A DNA stretch of 35,285 nucleotides from positions 1 to 35,285 of the forward strand of contig CAZZEX010000046.1 of assembly GCA_964653285.1 (NCBI GenBank). Direction: 5' to 3'. The DNA comes from CAZZEX01 sp964653285 (GTDB lineage: Bacteria; Chloroflexota; Anaerolineae; B4-G1). This document shows, in pieces, positions 6,277 through 13,517 of this stretch. The position numbers were made by a program, and so were the translations under genes. The first letter of the stretch is position 1, and the number at the start of each line of letters is the position of its first letter. The notes below the pieces were generated by a model. The model worked only from the letters and a program-made list of their open reading frames with translations. It had not been told where the DNA came from and did not search any database.

Positions 6277-7040
6277 TGAAACCAGGTTTTTTCCGCAAAA
6301 CCTGGTTTCTGGTTCACGCGGTCATTGCCCTCTGCATTGTTGCGTCGCTTCTGCCCTGGACCGCCCGCGCCGACGAGCCACCGCCGTCGGCATCCGTGGA
6401 AGGAGTGGTCGGCCATCCGCAGGAGCATAATCTGAGTTGTGAATCCCGCTCGGCGACGGACCTGGCTGCCTTCTGGGGGGTGGCGTTTGCCGAAGATGAC
6501 TTCTTCCGTCGTCTGCCCAAGTCCGATAACCCCTGCCGGGGCTTCCTGGGCGATGTGGATTTGCCGCCGGGGAGTATGCCCCCTGTCGGTTATGGTGTCT
6601 ACGTCGGGCCGATCGCGGCCAACTTGCGCAGTTTCGGGCTCGACGCACAGGCCCAGCGAGAGTGGAGCCTGGAGAACCTGAAGGCAGAACTGGCCGCCGG
6701 AAGGCCAGTCATCGTATGGGCGACCTACGATATGCAGTTGCCAGGTGTGGAGACCTGGGCGTCTTCGGACGGCGCCACCTCTGTCGTGGTGAAGTGGCAA
6801 CATACCTTCATCGCCGTTGGCTACGACGAGGAGGGGCTGTACCTGGTGGACGCTTACGATGGCGTGACGAAGCATTTCTCTTACGAAGCGTTTATCCCTG
6901 CCTGGGATCAATTGGGGCGCATGGCCGTCACGGTGGAGGGGCCATTGGCCCAGCCTGAGGGACGGGTGTGGAAGGCGATGGATGTAGGTGGCCGTCGCCG
7001 CTTTGTTGTGGATGGCCGATGGCTGGTCGGCCCAGAGTGA
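6276..7040 (+). CDS. Secreted C39-like cysteine peptidase domain protein
   Basis: About 254 residues. The N-terminus KPGFFRKTWFLVHAVIALCIVASLLPWTARA-DE is a signal peptide with an AxA-type cleavage site. The mature part has EHNLSCESRSATDLAAFWG (candidate nucleophile Cys), GRPVIVWATYD and WQHTFIAVGYDEEGLYLVDAYDG (candidate His and Asp), matching the C39_2/BtrH-like papain fold. It is probably a surface or exported peptidase or peptidase-like protein with unknown substrate. The first 11 codons lie inside a perfect 12-bp-armed palindrome (6279-6308), so the signal peptide N-region is repeat-derived. The start is ATG 6276 (or GTG 6273), overlapping the cooC stop. Confidence 0.7.
   Translation: MKPGFFRKTWFLVHAVIALCIVASLLPWTARADEPPPSASVEGVVGHPQEHNLSCESRSATDLAAFWGVAFAEDDFFRRLPKSDNPCRGFLGDVDLPPGSMPPVGYGVYVGPIAANLRSFGLDAQAQREWSLENLKAELAAGRPVIVWATYDMQLPGVETWASSDGATSVVVKWQHTFIAVGYDEEGLYLVDAYDGVTKHFSYEAFIPAWDQLGRMAVTVEGPLAQPEGRVWKAMDVGGRRRFVVDGRWLVGPE
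6279..6308. repeat. Palindromic element A, copy 1, at the start of a signal peptide
   Basis: AAACCAGGTTTT (6279-6290) and AAAACCTGGTTT (6297-6308) are perfect 12-bp arms around TTCCGC. A second member (GAAACCAGGTT/AACCTGGTTTC) lies in a kinase gene at 26293-26324. Both are inside reading frames. Confidence 0.8.
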
Positions 7041-7068
7041 ACAGATCACGATCATAGGAGGAAAGGCT

Positions 7069-8022
7069 ATGCCCACTATGGAACAAGTCGGCAAGATGAT
7101 GGAGAAGGTTGGTATCCCTGGACAGGATGCCTATGACTTGCCCAGCAGCACCAAGACGTTCCCGGATGGGGCCCACTACCGCATGGAGGTCTCCGGCGTG
7201 GAGCGCCCGAAGGTGCTGGAGGCGGTGATTGACGAGGCGAACAAGCGCAATATCCCTATTCATCGCCTCATCTCGGTGGTGATGGGTGCGACGCTGCTGG
7301 ACAAGGCCGAACTGAAGGACTTCGCGCAGATGGCCGCCGACGCCAGGATGGAAGTCATCCTCACGCCGGGGCCGCGCGCGGGGTGGGACATCGGGCGGCA
7401 ATTGGCTACGCCTGAGGGGGTGCTCTCCGGCGTCCGCTGCCGGGGTTCCAAGATGCTGAATCAAACCATCGCCGACATTATGATGTGCATTGACCTCGGC
7501 TTCCGCGGTTTCCTGGTGGTGGACGAGGGGGAACTCTGGCTGCTCAACGAGATGAAGAAGAACGGCGATATTCCTGAAGACGTGATCTTCAAGGTGAGCA
7601 TCTACGCCGGGCACGCCAACCCTGCCGGTGGCAAGGTGCTGGAGATGTTGGGGGCGGGGACGTTCAATCCGGTCGCCGACCTGACGCTGCCCCAGTTCGC
7701 CGCCATCCGGCAGGTGGTTGACATCCCTCTCGATGTGCACGTCATCATCACCGAGTCCTTCGGCGGCTATATGCGCTTCTACGACAGCCCGGAGATGGCT
7801 CGCGTATGCTCTCCCTGCTACTTCAAGATTGAGCCCGGACCGGCGTGTGCTGCAACCGGGGCGGCTCTCTATAAGCCGTGGGTTGACGAGGGTATGCTGG
7901 CCAACTGGGGGCGGGTCAAAGTCAAATACGCCCAGATTCTCCACGAGATCATCCAGGAGAATAACCCGGACTTGAAACTGTCTGATCTGGGGTCGCCCGA
8001 TCTGGCGATTCCGAAGCCATAG
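7069..8022 (+). CDS. U32-peptidase-like TIM-barrel protein, function unknown
   Basis: This 317-residue cytoplasmic protein has no signal peptide. Segments such as RMEVSGVERPKVLEAVIDEA, MEVILTPGPRAGWD, ADIMMCIDLGFRGFLVVDEGEL and ADLTLPQFAAIRQVVDIPLDVHV suggest an (alpha/beta)8 barrel. It ends with a Cys-containing stretch ARVCSPCYFKIEPGPACAATG (C-x2-C, then C) that could bind metal or an Fe-S cluster. I recall similar proteins being labelled U32-family peptidases, but the classical U32 signature is not obvious. It starts at 7069 behind AGGAGGAAAG; the longer in-frame start at 6988 overlaps the previous gene and is rejected. Its place between cooC and fumarase suggests a linked metabolic or modification role. 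Confidence 0.55.
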   Translation: MPTMEQVGKMMEKVGIPGQDAYDLPSSTKTFPDGAHYRMEVSGVERPKVLEAVIDEANKRNIPIHRLISVVMGATLLDKAELKDFAQMAADARMEVILTPGPRAGWDIGRQLATPEGVLSGVRCRGSKMLNQTIADIMMCIDLGFRGFLVVDEGELWLLNEMKKNGDIPEDVIFKVSIYAGHANPAGGKVLEMLGAGTFNPVADLTLPQFAAIRQVVDIPLDVHVIITESFGGYMRFYDSPEMARVCSPCYFKIEPGPACAATGAALYKPWVDEGMLANWGRVKVKYAQILHEIIQENNPDLKLSDLGSPDLAIPKP

Positions 8023-8061
8023 GGTTGGTAAACTGGTAGTAGAGAGGCGGTGAGTGTGTGA

Positions 8062-8946
8062 GTGGTGATTAGGGAGGCATTGATCGAGCGCATACGGGCC
8101 GGGGTGTTGACTGCTTGCGATGATGTGAGCAGCGTAATTCTCTTCGGCTCCTTCGCCCGAGGCAAGCCGGCCCACGACGTGGACGTATTGGTCGTCGTTC
8201 GGGAAGCCGGGAAAGCACAACGAGAACGGGGGGCTCAGGTAATTGCCCTCCGGCGGGCCATTGGTCCGTTAGGATTCGATGTGGATGTGCTGATTTACAC
8301 CGAGGCAGAGTTCCGTGCTGGTCTGTTCTCCCGTTTTCCCTTGCTGCTGGACGTCGCCTTCGATGGTCAGATCATCCACGGCGATGGTGAACTGCGCTCG
8401 CTGCTCCAGCGGACACGCCGGGATGTGGCGGTGCGTGGCATTCAACGTACCGAGACAGGAGGGTGGCGTTTCCCTGTCCGGTATCGGCGACGGACCCCCC
8501 TCTCGCCGCTGGACAACGCGGCCTGGACCGAGAAGTGGCTCGCAGACGCCGAGCGTGACCTGAAGGCTGCGGAGAGCCTGTTTGCTGGTTGCCTCTACGA
8601 CCGCTGCGTAACCCATTGCCAGCAGGTCACTGAAAAGAGCGTCAAAGCAGTGCTGGCTTGCTTTGGCCGTCTGGAGCGGTCCCACTATGTGGCTTCGCTG
8701 CTCCGACAGGAGGCAGAATCCCAGTCTGTGCCAGGATGGGAGGCACGTCTGGCCCAACTGGCGGGTGATGCCGAGCAGTTAGAGCCAGCGGCAACGTGGA
8801 GTCGGTACCCGCGTCTGGAAGGGGGCAGGATCGTATTGCCGGCGGATCGTTACGCAGAACCCGAAGGTGAAGAGGCGCTGAAACTGGCCCGGCGCTCGCT
8901 TGCGACGGCCAGAAACTTTGTACATTGGTGGTTTCAAGGTGACTAA
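8062..8946 (+). CDS. MNT nucleotidyltransferase-HEPN domain fusion
   Basis: About 294 residues. The N-terminal half is a minimal nucleotidyltransferase: ILFGSFARGKPAHDVDVLVVV has the GS-x3-G-x5-DxD catalytic pattern, with DVDVLIY as the third acidic position. The C-terminal half (from about residue 155, WTEKWLADAERDLKAAESLF, then YDRCVTHCQQVTEKSVKAVL) is a HEPN helical domain. The two are usually separate genes of MNT-HEPN toxin-antitoxin pairs, in which MNT adenylylates the HEPN RNase. Here they are one protein, as in some kanamycin-nucleotidyltransferase-like families. The start is GTG 8062 or GTG 8065. Its end overlaps the fumarase alpha start by 8 bp. Confidence 0.75.
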   Translation: MVIREALIERIRAGVLTACDDVSSVILFGSFARGKPAHDVDVLVVVREAGKAQRERGAQVIALRRAIGPLGFDVDVLIYTEAEFRAGLFSRFPLLLDVAFDGQIIHGDGELRSLLQRTRRDVAVRGIQRTETGGWRFPVRYRRRTPLSPLDNAAWTEKWLADAERDLKAAESLFAGCLYDRCVTHCQQVTEKSVKAVLACFGRLERSHYVASLLRQEAESQSVPGWEARLAQLAGDAEQLEPAATWSRYPRLEGGRIVLPADRYAEPEGEEALKLARRSLATARNFVHWWFQGD

Positions 8947-9832
8947 TTTCAACGATCTGACTGAGCCTTTCGTCGAATTGGTCCGCCGGGCGTCAACCGA
9001 CCTGCCGGCGGACGTGGAGGCGGCGCTACGGGCAGCCCAGGCTCGCGAAGAGCCGGGCTCGGCCGCCGTGGACGCGCTGGCGACCATCTTGGAGAACGTG
9101 GCCCTGGCCCGTGCCAACTCCACCCCTATATGCCAGGACACCGGCGTGCCCATCTTCCACGTCTCTCATCCCCAGGGGATGAGCACCCGTCAACTGCGAG
9201 CGCAGGTCGAGGCGGCGGTGGCCGAGGCTACCCGCCGGGCCTATCTGCGGCCCAATGCCGTGGATCCCCTCACTGGTCGCAACAGTGGGAACAACCTGGG
9301 GGTGGGTTTTCCCACCTTCCACTTCGAGGAGTGGGGGGAGGACTACCTGCGAGTGGGCTTGCTCCTCAAGGGCGGCGGGAGTGAAAACGTGGGCGCGCAG
9401 TACAAACTGCCCTACGCCCCGCTGAAGGCCGGGCGGGACCTGGAGGGGGTCCGGCGGGTGGTGCTGGACGTGGTCTACCAGGCGCAGGGGAAAGGGTGCG
9501 CGCCAGGGGTGCTGGGGGTCGCCATCGGCAGCGACCGGGGCACAGGCTATGTGCACGCCAAGGAGCAACTTTTCCGCTCACTGGACGGGGTCAACCCGGT
9601 GCCGGAACTGGCGGCGCTGGAGGAACGGTTGCTGCGCGAGTGTAACGAACTGGGTATCGGGCCGATGGGCTTCGGGGGAAAGACGACCGTCTTTGGCGTC
9701 AAAATCGGGGCCTACCACCGCCTCCCGGCCTGCTACTTTGTGAGCGTCGCCTACATGTGCTGGGCTTGCCGGCGGGCGCGGATGGAGGTTCGGGATGGAG
9801 AAGTGAGGTTTGAATCACAAATGAGCAAATGA
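8939..9832 (+). CDS. fumA: Class I fumarate hydratase, alpha subunit
   Basis: About 297 residues, the N-terminal half of the iron-sulfur (class I) fumarase. ANSTPICQDTGVPIFHV carries the first cluster Cys. LLKGGGSENVGAQYKLPYAP, GKGCAPGVLGVAIGSDRGTGYVHAKEQLF and RECNELGIGPMGFGGKTTVFGVKI follow, with the two other cluster Cys residues. It hydrates fumarate to malate (or the reverse) with FumB. GTG 8939 is chosen because the family begins near NFNDLTEPFVELVRRA; TTG 8900 is possible. The symbol denotes the two-subunit form. Unusually, the beta subunit gene is ~1.6 kb away, across accessory genes. Confidence 0.9.
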   Translation: MTNFNDLTEPFVELVRRASTDLPADVEAALRAAQAREEPGSAAVDALATILENVALARANSTPICQDTGVPIFHVSHPQGMSTRQLRAQVEAAVAEATRRAYLRPNAVDPLTGRNSGNNLGVGFPTFHFEEWGEDYLRVGLLLKGGGSENVGAQYKLPYAPLKAGRDLEGVRRVVLDVVYQAQGKGCAPGVLGVAIGSDRGTGYVHAKEQLFRSLDGVNPVPELAALEERLLRECNELGIGPMGFGGKTTVFGVKIGAYHRLPACYFVSVAYMCWACRRARMEVRDGEVRFESQMSK

Positions 9833-9882
9833 CAAATGCCAAAGCCCAAGGGGATGGGGGCGGGGGTCTGCTGCGGCTATAG

Positions 9883-9945
9883 TTCCTGCTCAATCTCCCC
9901 CGATGAGGAATGGCAGGTTTGGGCGAGTGAAACTGAGGTCAAGTG
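9883..9945 (-). repeat. Degenerate repeat, copy 1 (gene-end remnant)
   Basis: This ~60-bp stretch aligns with 10512-10574, with shared blocks CTCAATCTCC, CGATGAGG, GGCAGGTT and CTGAGGTC. On the minus strand it reads approximately DLSFTRPNLPFLI followed by frame loss. It appears to be a more decayed copy of the coding end seen at 10512. The rest of 9833-10018 holds only short low-complexity sequence and the promoter of the next gene. Confidence 0.55.
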
Positions 9946-9973
9946 ATTGTTCACGCGGCATCATCTCCTTCGT

Positions 9974-10001
9974 TTGAAGGCTGATGAAATCGCACTATGC
10001 T
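9974..10001 (+). promoter_or_regulatory. Promoter of the AT-rich orphan gene
   Basis: TTGAAG (9974-9979) and TATGCT (9996-10001) have 16-bp spacing. They are followed by AAAGGAG at about 10003-10009 and the start codon at 10019. The gene carries its own signals rather than depending on fumarase readthrough. Confidence 0.45.
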
Positions 10002-10018
10002 GAAAGGAGCGTATTGCG

Positions 10019-10420
10019 ATGGGAATGATAATTCGAGTAGCATTCAATAACCAGAATTGGATGGGTAAGTGCACGAATGTATCCAACGATCCTCGGTTTA
10101 GTAAATGTACAACTAATACCGTCGATGTGAGGGCCGAAATAGATGAACTTGGAAATTGTAAGGGAGAACACTGTGTGGAAAAGACTCTCTGCACCGAGTG
10201 TTATTGGGAAAACTTTCGGGGGAACTTTGGTAAAAGAGCAACAGGCACTGTGTTCTTTGTTTTTCCAGATGTTGATGGTTCACTTGTTCTATGGGGTAGG
10301 TCAAAAGTGAAGAGAGTCGAGGGCAACAAAGTATATTTTGAAGAATTTCAACCTATGTCCGAGGAGAGATGGGTTAAAGGCTTGCGCGCAAAAGAGATTC
10401 TTGGAGTACATTGGAGGTAA
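10019..10420 (+). CDS. Cys-rich orphan protein, function unknown
   Basis: This 133-residue protein has its Cys residues clustered in the first half (CTNV, KCTT, NCKGEHC, LCTECYW), which suggests a metal-binding knuckle. A C-terminal beta-rich part follows (TGTVFFVFPDVDGSLVLWGRSKVKRVEGNKVYFEEF). I do not recognise the family. Its base composition is clearly more AT-rich than fumarase on either side, and imperfect copies of the same ~60-bp sequence flank it (9883-9945 and 10512-10574), so it looks like an inserted, transferred gene. It has its own promoter and an AAAGGAG site. Confidence 0.65.
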   Translation: MGMIIRVAFNNQNWMGKCTNVSNDPRFSKCTTNTVDVRAEIDELGNCKGEHCVEKTLCTECYWENFRGNFGKRATGTVFFVFPDVDGSLVLWGRSKVKRVEGNKVYFEEFQPMSEERWVKGLRAKEILGVHWR

Positions 10421-10511
10421 GGAACATACCGATACCTTGATAAAACCCAAGAGGATTTCCTAATGAGTTTGATCGCAAAGATGGGAGGGGAGTAAAAAAT
10501 CCTTATCCGAG

Positions 10512-10574
10512 GTACTCCTCAATCTCCTCGATGAGGGAGGGCAGGTTGGGGTAGGTGAAGCTGAGGTCGGGTGC
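10512..10574 (-). repeat. Degenerate repeat, copy 2 (C-terminal coding remnant)
   Basis: On the minus strand this reads PDLSFTYPNLPSLIEEIEEYLG to a stop at about 10506. Upstream, GYKHIPPNIT is readable in another frame, so this is the frameshifted tail of a lost protein of unknown family. It matches 9883-9945. Apart from this, 10421-10662 holds nothing I can assign. Confidence 0.55.
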
Positions 10575-10662
10575 GGGGATGCGGTGATGTTGGGCGGGAT
10601 GTGCTTATAGCCAGTCTCAATTGTTCAGCGACGGTCTGTCGTTGGAGCAGGGGCATTGGGTT

Positions 10663-11010
10663 ATGGAGAGAAAAACGGTGTTGAGCCAGGAGACCCTTGA
10701 GGAAATCATCCGGCGAATCGTGCAGGCGGCTCAGCCAGAGAGGATTATCCTGTTTGGCTCAGCGGCTCGGGGAGAGATGAGACCTCACAGCGACGTGGAT
10801 TTGCTGGTGATCAAAAGCGGGGAATTCGACCAGAGTCGTCTTGTCAGCGACATTTATGTGAATTTGCACGGAGTGGGACAGGCGGTGGATGTGATTCTGG
10901 TCACCCCGGAGCAGGTGGAGCGATACCGCCACACCCACTGCCTCGTTATCGCCCCCGCTTTACGAGAAGGAAAGGAGGTCTATCATGCCCGAACGCTACC
11001 CCCCGGATGA
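10663..11010 (+). CDS. MNT-type nucleotidyltransferase (antitoxin of an MNT/HEPN pair)
   Basis: This 115-residue protein has IILFGSAARGEMRPHSDVDLLVI (GS-x3-G-x6-DxD) and a third Asp in AVDVILV, the minimal nucleotidyltransferase catalytic set. Such proteins adenylylate and silence a HEPN RNase partner. ATG 10663 fits the family length; the TTG at 10621 is rejected. The HEPN frame overlaps its end by 26 bp but is interrupted by a stop, so the antitoxin may now lack a working toxin. It is part of the accessory block that separates the two fumarase genes. Confidence 0.82.
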   Translation: MERKTVLSQETLEEIIRRIVQAAQPERIILFGSAARGEMRPHSDVDLLVIKSGEFDQSRLVSDIYVNLHGVGQAVDVILVTPEQVERYRHTHCLVIAPALREGKEVYHARTLPPG

Positions 11011-11392
11011 CCCCAGGGAGTGGCTAAACAGAGCCCGAAGTAACCTGATGGTGGCCCGGGCAGAAGAGCCGGGCATTTACTTGGAAGACCTATGTTTCAA
11101 CGCGTAACAGGCTGCGGAGAAAGCGATCAAAGCCCTTTTGATCCAGCACAACGTAGGATTCCCTTACGTTCACGATCTTGCCGGGTTGCTGACATTGCTC
11201 GAAAGGGCTGGTCACGAAATTCCAGAATCCGTCAGACAGGCCGAGCGGCTCACACGGTTTGCCGTTTTCGCCCGCTATCCTGGCCTCGCGCCGCCGACCA
11301 GCCGTGAGGAATACCAGGAAGCCCTCGCCCTTGCCGAGGCGGTGGTCCGCTGGGCCGAAGGGAATCTGCGGAGTGAGCAGGGCGGGCGATAA
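10985..11392 (+). pseudogene. HEPN-domain protein broken by an in-frame TAA
   Basis: The frame from ATG 10985 reads PERYPPDDPREWLNRARSNLMVARAE and YLEDLCFNA, then TAA at 11105-11107. It continues in the same frame as QAAEKAIKALLIQHN and PYVHDLAGLL to 11392. HEPN proteins normally read CFHAQQAAEKA here, so a single C-to-T change (CAA to TAA) explains the stop. The rest of the helical HEPN domain is well preserved, implying a recent event. Restart from a downstream TTG near 11138 would omit the first helix. TAA is not a known selenocysteine or pyrrolysine codon, so recoding is unlikely. Confidence 0.75.
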
Positions 11393-11416
11393 GGTGTTAA
11401 AAGGAGCAAGTCATCT

Positions 11417-12046
11417 ATGGCAACGTATGAACTGGACATTCCCATCTCCGAAGACGCTATCCGTGCCCTCCACATCGGTGACACCGTGGGTCTCTCCGGC
11501 GTGATGGTCACCGGGCGGGATGCGGCGCATAAGTACCTGATCGAGAACTTCATCCGCGCCGAGGCAGCGCCCGAAAGCGAACGGCCCTTGTACGAGGAAC
11601 TCCGGCGTCTCCTGCGCGGCGGCGTCATCTACCACTGCGGGCCGGTCGTGCGGCAGGACGAGGACGGCAGGTGGCAGTTCGTCGCCGCCGGGCCGACCAC
11701 CTCCATCCGCGAAGAGGTCTACGAGCCGGAGGTCATTGCCCACTTCGGGCTGCGCGGCGTCATCGGTAAGGGGGGTATGGGGCCGGGGACGCTGCAGGCC
11801 TGCCAGGAGCATGGCGCGGTCTACTTTCACGCTGTCGGGGGGGCGGCCTCCCTGATCGCTGATGCGGTCCAGGAGGTGCTGGCAGTTCACAAGAAGAAGG
11901 AGTTTGGTGTGCCAGAGGCCTTCTGGGTCATCCGCGTTGAGGGCTTCCCCGTGGTGGTGACGATGGACAGCCACGGGCAGAGCATCCACGACGAGGTGGA
12001 GGCGGCGTCGAAAGAGTCGCTGGAGCGGCTGGTTGCCGGGGGATAG
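11417..12046 (+). CDS. fumB: Class I fumarate hydratase, beta subunit
   Basis: This 209-residue protein is the C-terminal (swivelling) half of class I fumarase: GDTVGLSGVMVTGRDAAHKYL, GGVIYHCGPVV, GPTTSIREEVYEPEVI, IGKGGMGPGTL and YFHAVGGAASLIA. These are the substrate-binding loops of this domain family, including the TTSxR motif. It works with the alpha subunit at 8939 to interconvert fumarate and malate. The ribosome binding site AAAAGGAG lies upstream. Its stop is directly followed by the korD start (TAGATG), tying fumarase to the 2-oxoacid:ferredoxin oxidoreductase. The symbol marks the beta half of a two-subunit enzyme. Confidence 0.9.
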   Translation: MATYELDIPISEDAIRALHIGDTVGLSGVMVTGRDAAHKYLIENFIRAEAAPESERPLYEELRRLLRGGVIYHCGPVVRQDEDGRWQFVAAGPTTSIREEVYEPEVIAHFGLRGVIGKGGMGPGTLQACQEHGAVYFHAVGGAASLIADAVQEVLAVHKKKEFGVPEAFWVIRVEGFPVVVTMDSHGQSIHDEVEAASKESLERLVAGG

Positions 12047-12370
12047 ATGTTGGAGGCCAGATTTCGGAATCAGGATACTACTCTTTCTTATCAGGGGTCG
12101 GCCTTGAAGCTTTGGCGTACACCGTTAGACGTTGATAAATTCACTTCTCCGCACGGCGAGATGCACATCCTCAAAGCGCGTTGTAAGGGGTGCGGGCTGT
12201 GCGTGCACTACTGCCCTCGAGACGTGCTGGAGATTTCGGATGAGATGAACGAGAAGGGTTACCACCCTCCCCGGGCCGTCCACCCGGAGCAGTGTGTCGC
12301 CTGCCGGCTGTGCGAGTTGCTGTGCCCGGAGTTCTGTATCTACGTAGTGGAGGTGAAAGAACGTGAGTGA
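12047..12370 (+). CDS. korD: 2-Oxoacid:ferredoxin oxidoreductase, ferredoxin-like delta subunit
   Basis: This 107-residue protein has two [4Fe-4S] motifs, CKGCGLCVHYCPRDV and CVACRLCELLCPEFC, each C-x2-C-x2-C-x3-CP. This is the standard delta subunit that carries electrons from the thiamine-diphosphate site to free ferredoxin. The N-terminal ~40 residues are a family-variable extension. Its end overlaps korA by 8 bp. Confidence 0.9.
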   Translation: MLEARFRNQDTTLSYQGSALKLWRTPLDVDKFTSPHGEMHILKARCKGCGLCVHYCPRDVLEISDEMNEKGYHPPRAVHPEQCVACRLCELLCPEFCIYVVEVKERE

Positions 12371-13517
12371 ACCCGGCGTGTTGGAGGGCAGGTTTTTCCT
12401 GGATGGCGACACTGCCATCGCCGAGGGGGCGATATGTGCTGGCTGCCGTTTCTTCGGTGGCTATCCCATCACCCCCGCCACCGAGATCGCCGAGTGTATG
12501 GCGGCGCGGCTGCCGGAGATCGGCGGCGTCTTCATTCAGATGGAGGATGAACTGGCTTCAATGAACTCGGTGGTCGGGGCGGCCTGGGGAGGTGCGCGGG
12601 CGATGACTGCCACCTCCGGTCCCGGCCTGAGTCTGATGCTGGAGAACATCGGCCTGGCCATCATGACCGAAACCCCCTGCGTCGTGGTGAACGTACAGCG
12701 CGGTGGTCCCTCCACCGGCCTGCCGACACTGACCAGCCAGGGGGATATGATGCAGGTCAGGTGGGGTTCCCACGGCCACTACGAGGTCATTGCCCTCGCG
12801 CCCGGTTCCCCTCAGGAGGCGTTTAACCTGGCCATTCACGCCTTCAATCTGGCCGAGGAGTACCGCACCCCTGTTTTCTTGATGACCGATGAGACGGTAG
12901 GCCACATGACCGAGCGAGTGGTCATCCCGCCAGCGGAGCAGATCCCGATCTACCCCTGGCGCAAGCCGAGGGTGCCACCTGGCCCCGACTACCTTCCTTA
13001 TGCGCCGGACGAGGACGGCGTGCCGCCTTTCCCTGTCGCGGGGATGGGCTATCGTATCCACATGACCGGCCTGACCCACGATGAGCGCGGGTATCCGGCG
13101 ACGACGGCGGCGGCGCAGGCCAAACTCATTCCTCGCCTCATTGCCAAGATCCGGGACCACCGGCACGATATCATTACCCTGGTCGAGGACGGCGTCGAAG
13201 ATGCCGAGGTCGTGGTTGTCGCCTACGGCACCTCGGCTCGCACGGCGCTGCTGCCGGTGCGGATGGCACGGGAGGAGGGGCTGCGCGTGGGGCTGCTCAA
13301 GTTAGTGACCGTCTGGCCCTTCGCTGAGGATCGCATCCGCCAACTGGCGGGGCAGGTACAGGCGTTCGTCGTGCCAGAACTCAACATGGGCCAGATTGTG
13401 TTGGAGGTGGAGCGGTGCGCAGGCGGCCAGGCGAGTGTCGTTCCCGTCACCCATCCCGGCGGGGACATCCACAAGCCAGAGGACATCCTGGACGCGATTC
13501 GGGAGGGAGCAAGGTGA
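12363..13517 (+). CDS. korA: 2-Oxoglutarate:ferredoxin oxidoreductase, alpha subunit
   Basis: This 384-residue protein starts at GTG 12363 inside korD. FFGGYPITPATEIAECMA, QMEDELASMNSVVGAAWGGARAMTATSGPGLSLMLENIGLA and VNVQRGGPSTGLPT are the alpha-subunit (pyrimidine-domain) signatures of the KorA/VorA group. AEVVVVAYGTSART and FVVPELNMGQ belong to the domain II transketolase-C-like part. With KorB-KorC and KorD it oxidatively decarboxylates, or reductively carboxylates, a 2-oxoacid using CoA and ferredoxin. Pairing with fumarase favours 2-oxoglutarate and a reductive TCA direction, but substrate choice is inferred. Confidence 0.88.
   Translation: MSEPGVLEGRFFLDGDTAIAEGAICAGCRFFGGYPITPATEIAECMAARLPEIGGVFIQMEDELASMNSVVGAAWGGARAMTATSGPGLSLMLENIGLAIMTETPCVVVNVQRGGPSTGLPTLTSQGDMMQVRWGSHGHYEVIALAPGSPQEAFNLAIHAFNLAEEYRTPVFLMTDETVGHMTERVVIPPAEQIPIYPWRKPRVPPGPDYLPYAPDEDGVPPFPVAGMGYRIHMTGLTHDERGYPATTAAAQAKLIPRLIAKIRDHRHDIITLVEDGVEDAEVVVVAYGTSARTALLPVRMAREEGLRVGLLKLVTVWPFAEDRIRQLAGQVQAFVVPELNMGQIVLEVERCAGGQASVVPVTHPGGDIHKPEDILDAIREGAR

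Noticed and set aside
6126..8220. Two long minus-strand frames opposite cooC, C39-like and U32-like genes
   Set aside because: Third-position GC bias explains them. The plus-strand genes have clear motifs and ribosome binding sites.
13415..13513. Upstream start for KorB-KorC
   Set aside because: The added residues are out-of-frame korA sequence. GTG 13514 has a good ribosome binding site and overlaps the korA stop.
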